DNA of 58,104 bases from Acidobacteriota bacterium (GCA_003223325.1 QHYS01000130.1:1-58104), one strand, 5' to 3'; counted from the first letter of the stretch, positions 8,467 to 17,464 are shown. Program-made: numbers and translations. Notes: generated from the letters alone by a model not told the origin.

Positions 8467-9090
8467 TTAGATCCAAACATAGGCGCCCGATTCGCCATAG
8501 GGGACGTTGACATAAAACAAATTAGCGTCCGGCGTGCGAGCGAAGCTCTCGAGTAATTTTTGCGAACCGTGCACGGAGCAAAGCGTCTCGGCGCGCGCCA
8601 TAGCGATGCGGGAGACGTCGTCCAGGCTGGGCACTTCGTCGCGCGGAAACCAGAGCCAGGTTGCGGGGCGATCACAGGAGGCACATGCGTCCATCGGTTG
8701 ATCCAACCGGCGGCTAATGGCGTTGGCGACTTCCGGTTGTAGGCCCGCGGCGGAAAATTCGCCGCTGCCGAGAAAGAAGTATTGAGTGAATTCCGCGCTG
8801 TCGGGCTCAAAGGCAATCACGCGCCCTGAGAAATGCCGCAGTTCCTTTTCCATTTCGCATCTTAGGCAAGTCAGACAGAGCGATACTTCGGGCCGGACCG
8901 GGCGCCGGCGGACGGAGGCCTTGCCACGCAGATAGAGAGTGTCTGGAATAAACGTCGCCATCCATGCGCCGTCAGTCTCGAGGTGCTCGCACTCGGGAGG
9001 CATGCGCGACAGGCGCGCCCACCAATTGCGGGAGCGCCAACGAAAACGGATTTCTGGATAAGCCTGCTCGAGACGCATGCGTTGAGTCAT
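8467..9090 (-). CDS. Hypothetical protein with CxxCxxC and CxxC clusters
   Basis: About 207 residues from ATG 9090 (MTQRMRLEQAYPEIRFRWRS). Two cysteine groups, CLTCLRC near residue 80 and CASC near 134, plus a later Cys-x-x-His (LCSVHG), suggest a structural zinc site rather than an enzyme. A longer frame extends upstream to 9183, but those residues look non-coding. I do not recognise the family. It is transcribed away from the peroxiredoxin gene, so 9091-9230 is a shared divergent promoter region. Confidence 0.55.
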   Translation of the reverse strand: MTQRMRLEQAYPEIRFRWRSRNWWARLSRMPPECEHLETDGAWMATFIPDTLYLRGKASVRRRPVRPEVSLCLTCLRCEMEKELRHFSGRVIAFEPDSAEFTQYFFLGSGEFSAAGLQPEVANAISRRLDQPMDACASCDRPATWLWFPRDEVPSLDDVSRIAMARAETLCSVHGSQKLLESFARTPDANLFYVNVPYGESGAYVWI

Positions 9091-9230
9091 AGTAACAGAC
9101 TGGAAGCAGGAGGCTAAAGGTTGGAGGCTTGGCGAGAGGTCGGATAATATGATCGGCACTCTTGTGCGCAAACGGAGCCGCACGAGCGCGTTGACAAACC
9201 GATCGTCACTTTCTTCGATCAGGGGGGATT

Positions 9231-9689
9231 ATGGCCATCGCTGTGGGACAGCCGGCACCGGATTTCACGTTGAAGGACCAGAATCAGAAAGACGTCAAGC
9301 TTTCCGAATATCGCGGAAAAAAGGTGGTGATCGTTTTTTATCCGCTGGATTGGAGTCCGGTATGCACGAACGAGCACACCTGCTTCGTAAGCGATTTGAG
9401 GCAGTTCGAAAAGCTCAACGCGCAGGTGCTGGGGCTTAGCGTAGATAGCGTCTGGTCGCACAAAGCGTTTGCCGAAAAGCTGGGTATTCGTTACCCGTTG
9501 CTGGCGGACTTCCAGCCGCGCGGCGCGGTGGCGGAGAAGTTTGGCGTCTATCTGGCTGACAAAGGGATCACCGGCCGGGCTATTGCGATCGTGGACAAGG
9601 CTGGCAAAATAGCCTGGCTGAAGAATTACGAGATTCTTACCGTGCCGGATATGGACGAAGTGTCGCAGGCGCTGTCTAAGATTCAATAA
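9231..9689 (+). CDS. Thiol peroxidase of the peroxiredoxin family
   Basis: This 152-residue thioredoxin-fold peroxidase reduces hydroperoxides. The peroxidatic cysteine lies in FYPLDWSPVCTNEHTCF (about residues 36-52), with the usual Pro/Ser before it and a second cysteine five residues on, as in atypical two-Cys or BCP/AhpE-like enzymes. The stretch GRAIAIVDKAGKIAWLKNYE is the conserved C-terminal strand region. Strong ribosome binding site AGGGGGGA just before ATG 9231. It stands alone between divergent and convergent neighbours. The exact subfamily (BCP, AhpE or AhpC-like) is not settled by eye. Confidence 0.9.
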   Translation: MAIAVGQPAPDFTLKDQNQKDVKLSEYRGKKVVIVFYPLDWSPVCTNEHTCFVSDLRQFEKLNAQVLGLSVDSVWSHKAFAEKLGIRYPLLADFQPRGAVAEKFGVYLADKGITGRAIAIVDKAGKIAWLKNYEILTVPDMDEVSQALSKIQ

Positions 9690-9856
9690 AGATGTAGTTG
9701 CCTAGCAGATTTGCGCCTTCTTGGTGCGCTGCGCATAGGAACTGAATAGGAGCGATTCCTCGCACGCTGACGAGAAGTGCAGCGCGTAGAATGCACTTCC
9801 CGCGGCGTGCTCTGAATGACAGATTTAATCTGGCAAAAACGGCCGAATCCAGGGCA

Positions 9857-10455
9857 CTAGGAGTTCCCGCGGAGGATCAGAAAGATCAGCAAGGCATTCA
9901 ACGCGATGATGACTGCGGCAGTGAACCAGGCGAGTGCGGCGACCCACCGGGAATTGGCAAACTCGCCCATCCTGCGCTTGTCGCTCGTGAACTGCACCAG
10001 TGGAACGAGTGCAAACGGCAACTGAAAGCTGAGAATGACCTGGCTCAAAATGAGCAGGCCCATGGCCTTGGTTTCGCCCGCCATGCCGATTACAAGCGCC
10101 GCGGGAATAATGGCCGCCGAGCGGGTGATCAATCGCCGCAGCCAAGGCTTGATCTGCAGGCGCAAGAATCCCTCCATCACCACCTGACCGGCGAGCGTGC
10201 CGGTCAGAGTGGAGTTCTGCCCGGAACAAAGTAAGGCCGCGGCAAAAAGAGTGCTGGCCAGGCCCGCGCCTAAAACGGGAGTCAGCAGTCGGTAAGCTTG
10301 GCTGATGTCCGCAACCGTGGTGAGTCCGCGATGGTGGAAAGCAGCCGCACCGAGCACCAGAATCGCAGCATTTACAAAGAGCGAAAAGCCTAGCGCTAAG
10401 GTGGAGTCGAGCGTGGCAAAGCGTACCGCTTCGCGTTTTTGGCCGGCGCTGAGCC
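9857..10455 (-). pseudogene. mntH: Nramp-type metal transporter, C-terminal fragment
   Basis: After a frame change near 10455 the reading continues [20 protein letters not shown] and then FVNAAILVLGAAAFHHRGLT, GQNSTLTGTLAGQVVMEGFL and FTSDKRRMGEFANSRWVAAL, the unmistakable second half of MntH (helices 7-11). It cannot be read from the upstream start, and the frame differs by one base from the first half. An internal ATG at 10357 could start only a truncated piece without a metal site. The sequence is otherwise well conserved, so the damage looks recent. Confidence 0.8.
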
Positions 10456-11202
10456 AACCGTCGCGCCAAGAATGCCGATCGCGAGATAGAGCATGTCGCG
10501 ATCATGAAGCAGGCGCAAGGGAGGCAGAAGACCCGTGGCGGCTTCGTGCCATAGCGGTTGCGCGAAAAAGAGCTCGTAGGCGAAGCAGGCGGCGATGGTC
10601 GCGATGAGCGTAACCACCAGCGCTTCGATCCAGCGGAACCCGCGGCCTTGCAGGGCGAGCACAATCAAGACGTCAGCGCCGGTAATCAAGACGCCGACGA
10701 GCAGTGGGATGCCGAATAGGAGCTTCAGCGCGACTGCCGAGCCCAATACTTCGGCCAGGTCGCAGGCGGCAATGGCGATTTCACCCAGAAGCCACAAGGC
10801 AAGCCCTGCCGGGCGCGAGTACGATTCGCGACAGGCCTGGGCAAGGTCAAGGCCCGTGGCGATGCCCAGTTTCGCAGAGAGCGCCTGAACGAAAATCGCC
10901 ATCAAACTGCTGAGAATGACGACGCTCAGCAGGGTGTAGCCGAATTGCGACCCGCCGCCGATGTCAGTGGCCCAGTTTCCCGGGTCCATATAACCGACCG
11001 CCACCAGATAACCGGGACCGGCGAAAGCCAGTAGCTTGCGCAGGAGCGAAGCGCCGCTCGCTATGGGGACGCTGCGATAGACCTCGGGTAAGGAGGGCAG
11101 CATCGCTTGGGGTTTTTGAGCGGGCGCCGAAGGAACCGCCAACGCAGATACTTCGGATTCGAGCGGCACAGCGCCCGGCGAAGATTCGAACACGGGATTC
11201 AC
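10456..11202 (-). pseudogene. mntH: Nramp-type Mn2+/Fe2+ transporter, N-terminal fragment
   Basis: From ATG 11202 the sequence shows the Nramp first-helix metal motif ([20 protein letters not shown], residues about 62-81, with the DPGN) and then helices 2-5. At about 10456-10461 it reads ILGATV and should continue into the helix-6 motif MPHNLYLHS. Instead it jumps to sequence normally found some 15-17 residues further on and changes frame. The conserved helix-6 metal-binding Met-Pro-His is therefore deleted and the protein ends soon after. The transporter should be inactive. A polymorphic or erroneous assembly is the alternative. Confidence 0.8.
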
Positions 11203-11208
11203 GATGTG

Positions 11209-11228
11209 CTCAATGATCTCAATGATCT
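11209..11228. repeat. Two tandem copies of a 9-base repeat upstream of mntH
   Basis: CTCAATGAT occurs twice head to tail (11209 and 11218) directly ahead of the mntH start on its minus strand. An AT-rich stretch follows at 11240-11265 (reverse complement GTTTATATTGTACG) and is the likely promoter. The repeat could be an operator or simple slippage; nothing identifies the regulator. Confidence 0.3.
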
Positions 11229-11419
11229 TAACCTAGATGAACGTACAATATAAACTACATTTAACATCGCAAACCGTCAATACAGGTTCTCCCGCAACGT
11301 TGCCTGCGATGTACGTGCCGATCATCCATCGCACTCGGAGTCCGCGGCTGCGAGATGTGCGTACCGTGCTTGCGCCACAGCATTTGTGATAGCTTGAAGC
11401 GACGGCTCGCGGAGGAAAA

Positions 11420-11719
11420 ATGGCGGAACAGCAAGCGCCTCAAGTGCAGATCAAGGCCGATGAGGAGGAACTGGTCGGCCACTTCAGCAATCTGGTCATG
11501 ATTCACCACAATCCGGAAGAGTTTACGATGCACTTCATCTACGTGTTCACCAACGGCACACACGGGAAACTGGTGGCGAGCACTATCGTCAGCCCAGGGC
11601 ACGCTAAGAGGCTCTGGCGGGCATTAGGGGAGAACATCGCGCGATTCGAAGCTCAATTCGGGCCCATTCGCGAAACGCCCACGACGGCGCCGCCTCCCAA
11701 CGTGGGATTCGTACAATAG
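11420..11719 (+). CDS. DUF3467 family protein
   Basis: This 99-residue protein reads VGHFSNLVMIHHNPEEFTMH and then STIVSPGHAKRLWRALGENI, the signature of DUF3467, a small family of unknown function common in environmental bacteria and Bacteroides. A good ribosome binding site (GCGGAGGAAAA) precedes ATG 11420. It is soluble, with a proline-rich tail. Two glycosyltransferase genes follow after 60 bases in the same direction; co-transcription is possible but a functional link is not known. Confidence 0.8.
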   Translation: MAEQQAPQVQIKADEEELVGHFSNLVMIHHNPEEFTMHFIYVFTNGTHGKLVASTIVSPGHAKRLWRALGENIARFEAQFGPIRETPTTAPPPNVGFVQ

Positions 11720-11781
11720 GAACTTTCGGTCGAGGAGTTTTGCGGCTCAGGTGATTGTACGATAGGCTGGTGCGCACTAGC

Positions 11782-12570
11782 ATGCCGTCGATCAGTGCTA
11801 TTATCATCACCTATAACGAACAATCTGATCTGCCCGAAGCTTTGGAATCGCTGCGCGGCGTGGCCGACGAAATCGTGGTCGTGGATTCCGGCAGCACAGA
11901 CCGTACCGGCGAAATCGCCCAAGAGTTTGGCGCCCGCGTAGTTTCGCGCCCCTTCAGCAATTTTGGCGATCAAAAGAATTTTGCGGCGGGACAAGCCACG
12001 CACGATTGGGTGCTGTCGCTCGATGCCGATGAACGGCTGAGCGGCGAACTGCGCGAAGCCATCGCTGCCTGGAAGCAGAATGAGCCGGACTGCGCGGCCT
12101 ACCAGATCAATCGCAAGCCGAATTATCTGGGCGGCTGGATCCGTCATTCGGGATGGTATCCAGAATATTGCGTGAGGCTGTATCGTAGCGATTCAGCGCG
12201 GTTTGTGGGAGCGCTGCACGAAAACGTGCAGGTGAATGGGCGCGTGGGGCGCTTGCGCGGCGATTTTCTCCATTACACGGTCCGTTCGCTGCGCGAGCAC
12301 TATGCCAAGATGGAAGCGTTCACAACGCGAGCGGCGGAAGATCTCTATGCGCGAAGGCGGCGGCACTGGCGCGGAGGAATGTGGCTAGCGGCGCCGTGGA
12401 CGCTCGTGCAGCGATTTTTCTTCCAGCTGGGCTTTCTCGACGGCTATCGCGGAGTGCTGATCGCCTGGACCTCGGCGCGCTACGTCTGGCTGAAGTACCG
12501 CAAGCTGGGCGTGCTGGTGGGGGGAGGAAAACTCGAAGCGCGCCCCTGGCCACAAGCGCGGGATGTTTGA
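11782..12570 (+). CDS. Glycosyltransferase family 2 (LPS core-type)
   Basis: About 262 residues. The GT-A fold begins ISAIIITYNEQSDLPEALES, followed by the nucleotide-binding EIVVVDSGSTDRTGEIAQEF and the DxD-like LSLDADERLSGELREAIAAW. The later YPEYCVRLYRSDSARFVGAL is typical of WaaE/KdtX-like transferases that modify LPS inner core. A hydrophobic C-terminal stretch (APWTLVQRFFFQLGFLDGYR) suggests membrane association. ATG 11782 is chosen because it starts the fold directly; a TTG at 11755 is the alternative. It overlaps the start of the next glycosyltransferase, so the pair forms one transcription unit. The acceptor is unknown. Confidence 0.88.
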   Translation: MPSISAIIITYNEQSDLPEALESLRGVADEIVVVDSGSTDRTGEIAQEFGARVVSRPFSNFGDQKNFAAGQATHDWVLSLDADERLSGELREAIAAWKQNEPDCAAYQINRKPNYLGGWIRHSGWYPEYCVRLYRSDSARFVGALHENVQVNGRVGRLRGDFLHYTVRSLREHYAKMEAFTTRAAEDLYARRRRHWRGGMWLAAPWTLVQRFFFQLGFLDGYRGVLIAWTSARYVWLKYRKLGVLVGGGKLEARPWPQARDV

Positions 12571-12572
12571 CT

Positions 12573-13673
12573 GTGGTGCGCGTGCTACTGGTGGATCTGG
12601 AACGCGTGTGGCGCGGAGGTCAAGAGCAGGCCCTTCTTCTCATGACGGGGCTAAAGCGGCGCGGCCATTGTGCAGAGCTCGTGGCGGTGCGGGATTCCGC
12701 GATAGCGTCGCGCGCGCAAGCTGCGGGTATTCGATTGCATGGAGTTGGCGATAGCGCGCGGCGGATCGGCGCGGCGCGGCGCCTGCGGCAATTGATCCAG
12801 GAAGCGCGTTTCGACCTCGTTTACGCGAACGAAGCCCATGCACTCACGGCGGCATGGCTCGCGCACACGCATCGCCATGTGCCGCTGGTAGCGGCGCGCC
12901 GTGTGACTTTTCCGCTTTCACGCAACCCAATTTCGCTGGCACGCTATCGCGCGGCAGCGCGCATTCTGGCGATCTCCCGGGCGGTGTGCAGGGAGCTTCT
13001 AGTTGCAGGAGTGGATGCGAAACAGATCGAGTTGGTTCCGGACGGAGTCGAAATCCCGGGACCGGTGAGTCCCGAAATGCGCGAGAAGGCACGGACACGA
13101 TGGGGATTCCGGGCCGACGAAACCGTTGTGTTGTGCGTGGGTGCCTTGACAGCCGAAAAAGGTCACGCACTGCTGATCGAGGCCTTCGGGAAATTGCGGC
13201 GGGAAATAACGAGCTGCCGTCTTCTCATTGCAGGCGAAGGGCGTTTGCGCCCGCAGCTTGAAAAGCAGGCGTTAGACGCCGAGCTCGGATCCGCGATTAT
13301 TTTTGCCGGGTTTGTTCCCGACGTAGACTCTGTTTATGCGGCAGGCGATCTATTTGTCTTTCCATCGCTTGAAGAAGGAGCAGGCGGTTCCCTCCTTCGC
13401 GCCATGGCTTTTGCTCTGCCCGTGGTAGCGTTCGCACGGGGCGGCGTGGCCGAGATCATCGAACACGGGCGAAATGGAGTCCTGGTGCAGAAAGCCAGTG
13501 CGCAAGCCATGGCGCGGGTGGCCGGGCGAATGTTAGGGGATAGGGAGCTGAAGGAACGATTATCGCGAGCAGCTCTGGAAACCGTCACGTCGCGATACTC
13601 CAGCGATCACATGATCGATGACACGGCTCAGATTTTCGAGGAACTGATTTCCAGCAGGACGGCGAGTCAATAA
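12573..13673 (+). CDS. Glycosyltransferase family 4
   Basis: About 366 residues with a GT-B fold. The N-terminus reads VVRVLLVDLERVWRGGQEQA, with the glycine-rich loop for the acceptor. The C-terminal nucleotide-sugar domain shows VVLCVGALTAEKGHALLIEA, LLIAGEGRLRPQLEK and the E-x7-E segment FPSLEEGAGGSLLRAMAFAL. The start is one of a TTG (12567) or two GTG codons (12573, 12576), all overlapping or abutting the upstream stop; the much longer upstream frame is a shadow of the GT2 gene. It probably acts after the GT2 enzyme on a cell-envelope glycan. A hairpin 25 bases after the stop separates it from the PilZ gene coming the other way. Confidence 0.88.
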   Translation: MVRVLLVDLERVWRGGQEQALLLMTGLKRRGHCAELVAVRDSAIASRAQAAGIRLHGVGDSARRIGAARRLRQLIQEARFDLVYANEAHALTAAWLAHTHRHVPLVAARRVTFPLSRNPISLARYRAAARILAISRAVCRELLVAGVDAKQIELVPDGVEIPGPVSPEMREKARTRWGFRADETVVLCVGALTAEKGHALLIEAFGKLRREITSCRLLIAGEGRLRPQLEKQALDAELGSAIIFAGFVPDVDSVYAAGDLFVFPSLEEGAGGSLLRAMAFALPVVAFARGGVAEIIEHGRNGVLVQKASAQAMARVAGRMLGDRELKERLSRAALETVTSRYSSDHMIDDTAQIFEELISSRTASQ

Positions 13674-13690
13674 ATCTTCCGCAATGGGCA

Positions 13691-13733
13691 AAGAAAAAGC
13701 GCCGGATGCCCTCTGCCAGGGTCGCCGGCGCTT
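13691..13733 (-). terminator. Rho-independent terminator for the GGDEF-PilZ unit
   Basis: AAGCGCCGG at 13697-13705 pairs with CCGGCGCTT at 13725-13733. Read on the minus strand the stem is followed by TTTTTCTTT, as an intrinsic terminator should be. It lies between two convergent units and may also slow transcription coming from the glycosyltransferase side. Confidence 0.65.
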
Positions 13734-13776
13734 ATCTCTGAATTACTTGCGCCAGTTTTTTTCGCCTTCGTCCTCC

Positions 13777-14112
13777 TTATCCGTGCAGGTTATTTCCCGA
13801 AGCATTCAGCGGGCCGAGAACCCAATGGCCCACTGGTTCCAGGAACTCGAGACCGACGGCAAAGCCGTCGTCGCGCAGGCGTTCGCAATAAGCGACACGG
13901 GCCTTGGCGCGAAAATTGCCAGGAAGCAATTCAAACGATAAATGGTCATTGCGGTTCCAGCGGCGGACAGAAAGGACCCGTGCGCCGCGAGCGCTGACGT
14001 TCTCGGTAAAGGTGGTCTCTACACCGGGAAGCTCTTGGTGACCCGAGATGTGGACGGCAATGGCCATCGGAACTCTTTTCTCGACACGCGGTGCGCTAAA
14101 GGTTTTCTGCAC
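13777..14112 (-). CDS. PilZ domain protein downstream of a diguanylate cyclase
   Basis: About 111 residues. It has an EKRVPMAIAVHISG start, then TFTENVSARGARVLSVRRWN, which fits the PilZ D/NxSxxG motif (NVSARG), and ends in a beta-barrel with GFAVGLEFLEPVGHWV. The arginine-rich first motif is reduced to a single EKR. The start is set at GTG 14112 because GGGGGA lies six bases upstream; a TTG at 14130 is possible. It begins 38 bases after the diguanylate cyclase gene and is the likely local effector of that enzyme's c-di-GMP, which is inference. A terminator follows it. Confidence 0.75.
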   Translation of the reverse strand: MQKTFSAPRVEKRVPMAIAVHISGHQELPGVETTFTENVSARGARVLSVRRWNRNDHLSFELLPGNFRAKARVAYCERLRDDGFAVGLEFLEPVGHWVLGPLNASGNNLHG

Positions 14113-14149
14113 GCTTTCCCCCAGGAGCAAGCCAACCCGAAAAACCGAA

Positions 14150-15460
14150 CTACAGACAGGCCGCGATACGCGACAACCCCATAATGCCGCCCCGCTTCAT
14201 GCCGTAGAGGTTGCGGTCAGCGGCATCGAACAACTCCTCAACCGTGCGGCCATCCTGCGGAAAGACGGCCGTTCCTACGCTCACGGTAATGGGCGGATAT
14301 TCTCCATCGGAGCTGAGCCGCTCGCGGATGCGTTCGCCCACGCGGCGCGCGGCCTGCGAGCCGGCTTCCGGAAGCACCAGAGCAAACTCATCACCGCCGT
14401 AACGCGCGGCGGTATCGATGGCGCGGGAGTGCACGCGAAGAACGTTGCCGAGACGGCAGATGGCGTGAGAGCCGACCAGATGGCCGTGGCAATCATTGAT
14501 TTGCTTGAGATTGTCGAGATCCATCAAGACTACGGCGAAGCTGCGTCCGCTACGGCTGGAGCGCTGGATTTCGCTCTCGAGGGCGTTCAGCAGGGCACGA
14601 TAATTGCCCAAGCCGGTGAGCGAATCGCTGACGGCGAGCTGCCGCACCTGCTCGAAAAGACGGGCATTATCGAGCAGTGTGCCACCCAGGATCAGGGCAT
14701 AGCTGGCGGAACGCAGGCCCAACGCCAGAGTGAATGGCGCATCAAACACATGCATAGATTGCGTGGCCGCAAGATGGCATGCGACATTGATCCAAAGCGC
14801 GACGCAGAGCGTGCGCTTGAAGCCGAAGCGCGCGGGGTTAGCGCGGTTAAAGCCGATCGTGGCCACGAGGAACAGCGCCGCCGGAAGCAATTCCGAGGCG
14901 CGCGCCAGCCGAGCCGCAGAAAGAGTAGCCGTGTTGATAACTCCGCCGAGATAGGCGGCGCCGGTCAGGTAAGTCACGATGCCGACCAGCACCAAGGAGA
15001 CCGTAGTTTCGCTACGCGGATGCCGAGAATGGGGCACACGGTGCTCGAGTGCCAGCGCCGACACCAGCAGTCCCGCAAGCGCCGTCTGGCCAATCATCCA
15101 AGTGAGAAAGACGCCCGCTTCCTGCACGCTGGTCATGGAGTCGCCGTAAAGTCCCCAAATCGCAAACGTCTCGATCAATCCTGCGAGGAGGAATCCGAGG
15201 GCGAGAATCAGCGTGAGACGGTCACGGGTGCCGCGAAAATGCACCAAAGCATTAGCCACAAAAGTGAAGCAAAGAAGGCTGCCGATGATTTCGAGATAGC
15301 AAAACAGTACGAAGCCAGAGGAGAAATCGCGCTCTCTCAACCAGGAGGAAAGCGCGAATACACCGCCAAGAGCCAAGAGGCCAAGCACCCATTGATAACG
15401 GAAAAGGTACCGGCCGACTTTTTGCTTGCCAAGCACGGGTCCCCCCAAATCATTCCCCAC
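14150..15460 (-). CDS. Membrane diguanylate cyclase (GGDEF) with I-site
   Basis: This 436-residue protein makes c-di-GMP from GTP. About seven hydrophobic segments fill residues 20-265 as an uncharacterised membrane sensor. The catalytic domain opens DSLTGLGNYRALLNAL near residue 285 and carries the intact YGGDEF near 355. The inhibition site RAID lies exactly five residues before GGDEF, so product feedback is expected. No EAL domain is present. The start may be GTG 15460 or GTG 15436; the latter has GGGGGGA just upstream. It is followed after 37 bases by a PilZ gene, forming a synthesis-and-response pair. Confidence 0.9.
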   Translation of the reverse strand: MGNDLGGPVLGKQKVGRYLFRYQWVLGLLALGGVFALSSWLRERDFSSGFVLFCYLEIIGSLLCFTFVANALVHFRGTRDRLTLILALGFLLAGLIETFAIWGLYGDSMTSVQEAGVFLTWMIGQTALAGLLVSALALEHRVPHSRHPRSETTVSLVLVGIVTYLTGAAYLGGVINTATLSAARLARASELLPAALFLVATIGFNRANPARFGFKRTLCVALWINVACHLAATQSMHVFDAPFTLALGLRSASYALILGGTLLDNARLFEQVRQLAVSDSLTGLGNYRALLNALESEIQRSSRSGRSFAVVLMDLDNLKQINDCHGHLVGSHAICRLGNVLRVHSRAIDTAARYGGDEFALVLPEAGSQAARRVGERIRERLSSDGEYPPITVSVGTAVFPQDGRTVEELFDAADRNLYGMKRGGIMGLSRIAACL

Positions 15461-15827
15461 GGTGCTCTAGAAGGAAACGCGGGTGTTGGTTGGTACAGCA
15501 CGTTGGGTGCCTTACGGGTCCAGTTTGTGGAAGGGCAAGCAAACCATTGAAAAGGGCCGGATTGGGGAGAGAGCCGCTATCCCGCGGCCGGATACAAATC
15601 CCTAAAGTCCCGCGGCTGGGTTTCAAAAGGTTACAGATTCGCTCAGGCGGTTCCCGTAATACTGTTAGGGCACCAACAGGGTCGAATAAGGTTTGATACG
15701 CAGATGGCTGTCGCTGTCGGCTACCGCTGCTCTGTTCGGGTATCCAGGGTCGCCGCCGGTTGACAGGAACGAACTTAATCAACTCGCGGCAATAAATTGT
15801 TCATCGGCGGCGCCGACGAGCGCGAGA
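15461..15827. other. Gene-free stretch upstream of the diguanylate cyclase
   Basis: No convincing open frame on either strand. The minus strand must carry the promoter of the GGDEF gene. GC-rich inverted segments around 15555-15620 (CCGGATTGGGG with CCGCGGCCGG) could fold. I see no known riboswitch class. Confidence 0.4.
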
Positions 15828-16082
15828 TTAGAGCTTTTTCTGCTGGTCTTTGCCTTGTTCTTCGGCGCGGACAGCCGCTTCGGCGGCCTGGAAGCCAATA
15901 CGGCTATGCGTGCCGTCGCAGAAGGGCTTGTTGACTGAGCCGCCGCAACGGCAGAGCGCGAAGTTGGCCTTTCCGGTTAGATCATATTTTTGGCCGTCGG
16001 CGTCCACGAGTTCGATAGAACCTTCGGGAGCCTCCACGCGGAAAGGGCCGTTCTTTCGCGCCATGATTTTAACTTGTGCCAT
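15828..16082 (-). CDS. CDGSH iron-sulfur domain protein
   Basis: This 84-residue protein contains the complete CDGSH motif CRCGGSVNKPFCDGTH near residues 44-59, with three cysteines and one histidine that hold a labile 2Fe-2S cluster as in mitoNEET. The N-terminal half is a small beta domain (MAQVKIMARKNGPFRVEAPE) common in bacterial members. GGAGG lies upstream of ATG 16082. It lies 177 bases downstream of the cysteine-synthesis operon on the same strand and is probably a separate unit. The role is likely redox sensing or cluster transfer. Confidence 0.92.
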   Translation of the reverse strand: MAQVKIMARKNGPFRVEAPEGSIELVDADGQKYDLTGKANFALCRCGGSVNKPFCDGTHSRIGFQAAEAAVRAEEQGKDQQKKL

Positions 16083-16259
16083 TCGTTCCTCCGGTGGAGT
16101 GATGAATCCTTACTTCGATCCTGCGTCGTTCACCTTCGTTTTGCAAAAGCAGGTCCCTCGGGATGACAGGTCCAAATTCATCGGCGCCGCAAGCGCAAAA
16201 CCCCGAGAGTCGCTCGCAGATTACGTGAGCGCACTCTAGGCTACAACGTGGCGATTCGA

Positions 16260-17444
16260 TTAGTACTTGGGCACGGATGGATCGACCTCATCCGACCAAG
16301 CCAGGATGCCGCCCTTGAGATTCCAAATCTTGCGGAAACCTGCCTGCTGCAAAAACTGCACGGCGTCCGCGGACCGCTTTCCGCTGCGGCAGTGAGCCAC
16401 AATCTCACGAGAACTATCGAGCTCACTCGCACGTTTCGGCAGCTCTCCCAATGGGATTAGATGGCCGTGGAGATTGCAAATCTGGTATTCGTGCGGTTCG
16501 CGTACGTCGAGAATGAAAATGTCATCGCCGCGATCGAGGCGAGCCTTGAGCTCGCGGGGCGTAATTTCGGGAATGCCTGTGGCCACGGGAACAAACTCCT
16601 CTCCGCGAATTCCGCAAAACTCTTCGTAATCGATGAGCTCATGGATTGTAGGGTGATCGCCGCAAACAGGGCAAGACGGATTCCTGCGCAAACGCAGCTC
16701 GCGGAAGCCCATGCCCAGAGCATCGAAGAGCAAGAGCCGGCCGGCGAGCGGTTCGCCGATGCCGAGGATGAGCTTGATCGTCTCCATGGCCTGGAGCGCA
16801 CCTACAATGCCGGGTAGAACGCCCAGGACGCCGCCTTCGGCGCAGGACGGCACGAGTCCGGGCGGCGGCGGTTCGGGATAGAGACAGCGGTAGCAAGGCC
16901 CTCCGCCATAATGGAAGACTGTGGTCTGGCCTTCAAAGCGAAAGATGGAGCCATAGACGTTGGGCTTATCCAGTAGCACGCAAGCGTCATTGACGAGATA
17001 ACGCGTGGGAAAATTATCCGTGCCGTCGACGATGATGTCGTAATCGCGGAACAGATCGAGCGCGTTTGAGCTGCTAAGCCGCGTCTCGTAGGTGTCGATG
17101 CGAATTTGGGGATTCACACCGGCCAGGCGTTCCTTGGCGGCCTGAATCTTGGGCCGGCCGACGTCGCTCGTGGAAAACGTAATTTGCCGCTGGAGATTGG
17201 TGAAATCAACTACATCGAAATCGACTACGCCCAGCCGCCCCACGCCAGCCGCGGCCAAATAAAGTCCTAGAGGCGCGCCCAGCCCACCCGCGCCGATCAT
17301 AAGCACCTTGGCTTTGGCGAGCTTGAGCTGCCCTTCCATGCCCACTTCGGGCATGATCAAATGGCGGCTGTAGCGCTGAATCTCTTGCTTAGAAAGTGTG
17401 CGCCCGGTGTCAGGCACAGCGGGCGTGCCGGTGATGATCGGCAT
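16260..17444 (-). CDS. moeZ: Adenylyltransferase/sulfurtransferase (MoeZ-type: ThiF plus rhodanese)
   Basis: This 394-residue enzyme activates the C-terminal Gly-Gly of a ubiquitin-like sulfur carrier with ATP and then turns it into a thiocarboxylate. The ThiF/MoeB part has the ATP loop VLMIGAGGLGAPLGLYLAAA (about residues 47-66), the conserved VDGTDNFPTRYLVND and two zinc CxxC pairs (CYRC, CPVC). A rhodanese domain follows from residue 285, with active-site CRSGKRS near 353. This is the architecture of mycobacterial MoeZ, which sulfurates CysO. Its presumed partner CysO is encoded 20 bases upstream. GAAGGAGAGG precedes ATG 17444. A role also in molybdopterin synthesis cannot be excluded, since the class is promiscuous. 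Confidence 0.92.
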   Translation of the reverse strand: MPIITGTPAVPDTGRTLSKQEIQRYSRHLIMPEVGMEGQLKLAKAKVLMIGAGGLGAPLGLYLAAAGVGRLGVVDFDVVDFTNLQRQITFSTSDVGRPKIQAAKERLAGVNPQIRIDTYETRLSSSNALDLFRDYDIIVDGTDNFPTRYLVNDACVLLDKPNVYGSIFRFEGQTTVFHYGGGPCYRCLYPEPPPPGLVPSCAEGGVLGVLPGIVGALQAMETIKLILGIGEPLAGRLLLFDALGMGFRELRLRRNPSCPVCGDHPTIHELIDYEEFCGIRGEEFVPVATGIPEITPRELKARLDRGDDIFILDVREPHEYQICNLHGHLIPLGELPKRASELDSSREIVAHCRSGKRSADAVQFLQQAGFRKIWNLKGGILAWSDEVDPSVPKY

Positions 17445-17464
17445 GATTCCTCTCCTTCGATCTC

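Noticed and set aside
14048-15550. 500-codon plus-strand open frame
   Set aside because: It lies wholly across the diguanylate cyclase gene on the other strand; its translation is Arg/His/Gln-rich without any domain, a typical shadow of a high-GC gene.
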